Virus record (IMG/VR): IMGVR_UViG_3300020731_000073
Coordinates: 1 to 26,598 of that record
Source: a virus
Direction: 5' to 3' (one strand)
DNA length: 26,598 bases
A program made the position numbers and the translations under genes. Shown in pieces: positions 24,292 to 26,598 of this stretch (the stretch's first letter is position 1; every line of letters begins with the position of its first letter). Under the pieces are notes generated by a model that ran no database searches, was not told where the DNA came from, and was given only the letters and a program-made list of their open reading frames with translations.

Positions 24292-25525
24292 CGCCTCGCC
24301 ACCCGCCAAAGCGTTCTTCGCCCTTGACTGCTATGAGATTTGCTAGCACATAGGAGATATTGTGCTTCTGGTGAAACTCCGATGGGAAGTAGGTTAGGAG
24401 TCGGCTAGTTTGGAAGTCCATCTTGAGTTCTGGCACGAATCGGCGGAAGTTCTCGTCTATGAAATACCAAAACGAGTTTTCGTTGTAGAACGAATTGTGG
24501 GTCGGGTCTTGGAAAGCACCCCTACCGTCAGTCGAGGGCGTAATGCTCAAAACCATACCCCCATCAGCCAAAACACGATACATTTCGTTCCAAAGACCAA
24601 TCTTGTCTGGTATGTGCTCGAGGAAATCAGCAGCCCGAATAACGCCCACCGAGTTGTCTGGCATACTTGCCAAAACATCAAAGATATCGCCAACGATATC
24701 GGCATCGTGTAGGTCAACAGTTTGGAAGCCGGGCTTGGGATTGTGTGCTCCGCCCAAATCTAGAGCGCGTAAATGGTTGTCTCCGGCCCATTTCAGCAAA
24801 AGGTCGGAGATATAAATGTTGTACAACTCCAAAGTTCCGGCTTGGATTTTGGGGTTGATTTGGGGGTCGGCCTGTGTCTGATTCGCGTGGATACGCTGTA
24901 GATACAAGTTCTCCTTTATGTGGTGGAACTTGGTCTGTAGGTAGAGGCGACACATAAGGTCTTGGTCATCAAGGATTTCCAAACCGGGGTTGTACCCATT
25001 AGCCGAGTCGTATGCCTTACGAGTAAAGGCTCGTAGGTGATTTGGGGCGAACCAGATAAGGGAGATGTGGTGGGGGTGTGGAGATTTGGAATTGGTTATG
25101 TGGTATCCGTCTTCATCACGATACGACCATCCAAACCGAGAATCAAACTCGTTAAAGTTTGGAGTTCCGTCTTCGTTGATTTGGGCGAAATCCGAATAAA
25201 CAAAGCCAACTTCGGGGTTTTCAGCAAACGCCTTGGCAACTTTTTCCAAAGTAGTCGGCATCAACAGGTCATCGTGGTCTAGTTCCAAGAGGATTTCACC
25301 ACTACAGAGCGATACGGCTTCTGCCTTGAGTGCACCTACGGCCTTAGTCTCAACCTTTGACTGAACGATTTTTACGCGCTCGTCTGGTTTGGGCGCTTCC
25401 CACTCTGCGCCGTTATTCAGCAGAACTACCCATTCCCAATCCTCATACGATTGTGTTATGAGGCTTTCATAGGTTTCGTTGAGCCACTTTGGGTTGTGGC
25501 TGGGTGTGAATACTGAAATGGTCAT
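24281..25525 (-). CDS. Family 2-like glycosyltransferase fused to SAM methyltransferase
   Basis: I choose ATG 25525 (MTISVFTPSHNPKWLNETYE), 414 residues; a GTG three codons earlier is possible. Residues 1-235 form a GT-A glycosyltransferase: a typical first strand and Asn/Pro loop, the nucleotide-sugar/metal site ELDHDD (81-86) and a catalytic-base-like LDDQDL (185-190). Residues 250-400 form a class I methyltransferase: motif I ALDLGG (254-259), VDLHDAD (270-276), and DFLEHI (300-305) followed by EMYRVLADGG. The two activities would add a sugar and methylate it, or act on related steps. Actinophages are known to glycosylate capsid and tail proteins with glycosyltransferases encoded near structural genes, so virion proteins are the likely acceptors. 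Substrate and sugar are unknown. Confidence 0.87.
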   Translation of the reverse strand: MTISVFTPSHNPKWLNETYESLITQSYEDWEWVVLLNNGAEWEAPKPDERVKIVQSKVETKAVGALKAEAVSLCSGEILLELDHDDLLMPTTLEKVAKAFAENPEVGFVYSDFAQINEDGTPNFNEFDSRFGWSYRDEDGYHITNSKSPHPHHISLIWFAPNHLRAFTRKAYDSANGYNPGLEILDDQDLMCRLYLQTKFHHIKENLYLQRIHANQTQADPQINPKIQAGTLELYNIYISDLLLKWAGDNHLRALDLGGAHNPKPGFQTVDLHDADIVGDIFDVLASMPDNSVGVIRAADFLEHIPDKIGLWNEMYRVLADGGMVLSITPSTDGRGAFQDPTHNSFYNENSFWYFIDENFRRFVPELKMDFQTSRLLTYFPSEFHQKHNISYVLANLIAVKGEERFGGWRGAQV

Positions 25526-25542
25526 AAAGACCACTCTAGCAA

Positions 25543-26598
25543 CTAGCCAAGTGGGATAACTGTTATTTCAACGTTTTGAATGGTTCCACTGACGGAACCA
25601 CCAATTGAGGCTAATCCTTGAAATGCGTAAGTAGTGCTAGTGCTTCGCCCAGTAAACAAGTGCTGAATGGTTATTGTTGCGGTCTGAGCGTTTACGGTGT
25701 AATGGCTATAGGTGTTTGAATAAGTTGCAGAGCCATCCCAAATACGCATTTGAATGTTGTGACCCGTAGTGTCGCTGTTCGTCGCTTGCATTGTGAACAT
25801 CACTAAATAAGTTGTGTAGCCAGAAACGTTTGTAGCGGTGGCGACGGTGTTGTTAGGCAAACCAGATGTCAGAACACTTGAGTTTCCAATGGTTGTGCTG
25901 TTTCCGGGTGTTCCAAATAATGAAACTAAAGCAAGTTGCGCCGTTGTTCCGCTCGTTCCGCCAGCAGCAACCGGCAAAGTTCCTGCGGTTAGGGCAGATG
26001 TTGAGGTGGAATAAATGGCTCGGTTGGCAGCACCAAAAGTTGTGAGGTTCGTTCCGCCGTTAGCCGTTGGCAAAGTTCCCGTGACACCCGTGGTGAGTGG
26101 CAAACCCGTCACGTTCGTCATTGTTCCTGACGCTGGTGTTCCTAGTGCTGGCGTGACCAGCGTTGGCGAGTTGGCGAGAACTACGTTTCCCGTTCCTGTA
26201 GATGAGGTCAAAGTTGGTGATTGCGCCTGTGTTCCTGTTCCCGTTGAGGTCACGAACTGTGGCGTGGTAGTCGTATTACCAGCAAGTAATCCTACGGCAC
26301 TTGTTCCGCTACCGTAGAGTAAGGCGTTAGCGGTGATGGTATTCAGACCTGTTCCGCCGTTAGAAGTTGGCAGAGTTCCCGATACCCCAGTAGTTAGGGA
26401 GACATTGGTGATTGTGTTGTTCGCACCAGAAATTGTTTTGTTGCTTAGAGTGGCAACAATCGTATTAGTGACTAGGGTATCCGAGGTCGTAGTTGATGCC
26501 GGGAATAAGAAAGTCTGGTTGTTTGAGCCACCGTTAAAGTTCAGGTAGGCGTTCTGCCCACTATTGTTGCTATCCAAAATTGTTAGTGGAACATTGGG
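25543..26598 (-). CDS. Tail-fibre-like repeat protein (5' end outside window)
   Basis: The frame is open to the right edge; upstream of the TTG at 26577 it reads PNVPLTI with no stop, so the gene is truncated. About 350 residues are visible. It contains paired modules typical of phage fibres: GVSGTLPTSNGGTGL and GVTGTLPTANGGTNL, encoded about 300 bases apart, plus TPALGTPASGTMTNVTGLPL between them. The last 130 residues lack these repeats and look like a beta-sandwich tip (YTTYLVMFTMQATNSD, HNIQMRIWDGSATYSN, QNVEITVIPLG). Such proteins are elongated and end in a receptor-binding or trimer-forming domain. Its place upstream of the neck genes, away from the tail tip, is less usual. Confidence 0.75.
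   Translation of the reverse strand, partial: PNVPLTILDSNNSGQNAYLNFNGGSNNQTFLFPASTTTSDTLVTNTIVATLSNKTISGANNTITNVSLTTGVSGTLPTSNGGTGLNTITANALLYGSGTSAVGLLAGNTTTTPQFVTSTGTGTQAQSPTLTSSTGTGNVVLANSPTLVTPALGTPASGTMTNVTGLPLTTGVTGTLPTANGGTNLTTFGAANRAIYSTSTSALTAGTLPVAAGGTSGTTAQLALVSLFGTPGNSTTIGNSSVLTSGLPNNTVATATNVSGYTTYLVMFTMQATNSDTTGHNIQMRIWDGSATYSNTYSHYTVNAQTATITIQHLFTGRSTSTTYAFQGLASIGGSVSGTIQNVEITVIPLG

Noticed and set aside
25526-25534. GTG start for the glycosyltransferase-methyltransferase
   Set aside because: The ATG at 25525 starts right at the first strand of the fold as in other family 2 enzymes; GTG cannot be fully excluded.
376-25545. UGA read as tryptophan
   Set aside because: All genes read through fully with the standard code and encode Trp as TGG; there is no sign of in-frame TGA, only absence of TGA as stop.
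26575-26577. TTG as the start of the fibre gene
   Set aside because: The frame continues without a stop to the window edge and no ribosome site is seen, so the gene is simply truncated.

Overview
The window is a late, structural stretch of a tailed phage genome (Caudoviricetes, siphovirus-type, because it has a long tape measure, tube proteins and a frameshifted tail chaperone). Every credible gene lies on the minus strand, so transcription runs from base 26598 down to base 1. The genes are packed tightly, with many TAATG stop/start overlaps and no gene-free stretch over 100 bases. I see no rRNA, tRNA, CRISPR array, integrase or insertion sequence. The minor tail protein at 2112-3737 matches the DUF5047 type known from Streptomyces and other actinobacterial phages. 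Base composition is near 50% G+C by eye, so a lower-GC actinobacterium, for example a freshwater one, is a reasonable but unproven host.

Layout in transcription order. (1) 26598-21922, an accessory virion block: a 5'-truncated tail-fibre-like protein, a fused glycosyltransferase-methyltransferase, a 231-residue virion protein, a 415-residue protein built from 20-residue repeats, and a small beta-sandwich protein. (2) 21912-20114, the neck: head-tail adaptor, head-tail stopper, HK97 gp10-like tail completion protein and tail terminator. (3) 20124-19322, three small proteins. (4) 19322-17599, two paralogous major tail tube proteins in tandem. (5) 17570-14019, the tail assembly chaperone with a programmed -1 frameshift at GGGAAAA, then a 995-residue tape measure protein. 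(6) 13986-745, the tail tip: 1195- and 2216-residue Ser/Thr-rich beta proteins, the DUF5047 hub-like protein and an OB-fold spike-like protein. (7) 705-1, probable lysis genes: a membrane-anchored coiled coil and a holin-like protein cut by the window edge.

The most notable signals not explained by ordinary annotation are: two short DNA words, TTTGGAA (about 50 copies) and TGCTGAAA (about 30 copies), far above chance, on both strands, in several reading frames and, for TTTGGAA, in five of the six larger gene gaps; a repeat protein that keeps an exact 20-residue register for about 15 units; a glycosyltransferase-methyltransferase fusion beside very Ser/Thr-rich virion proteins; beta modules shared between several virion proteins, including an insert at the same place in both tube proteins; and a complete absence of TGA stops among 22 stop codons. 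All counts were made by eye and should be recomputed.
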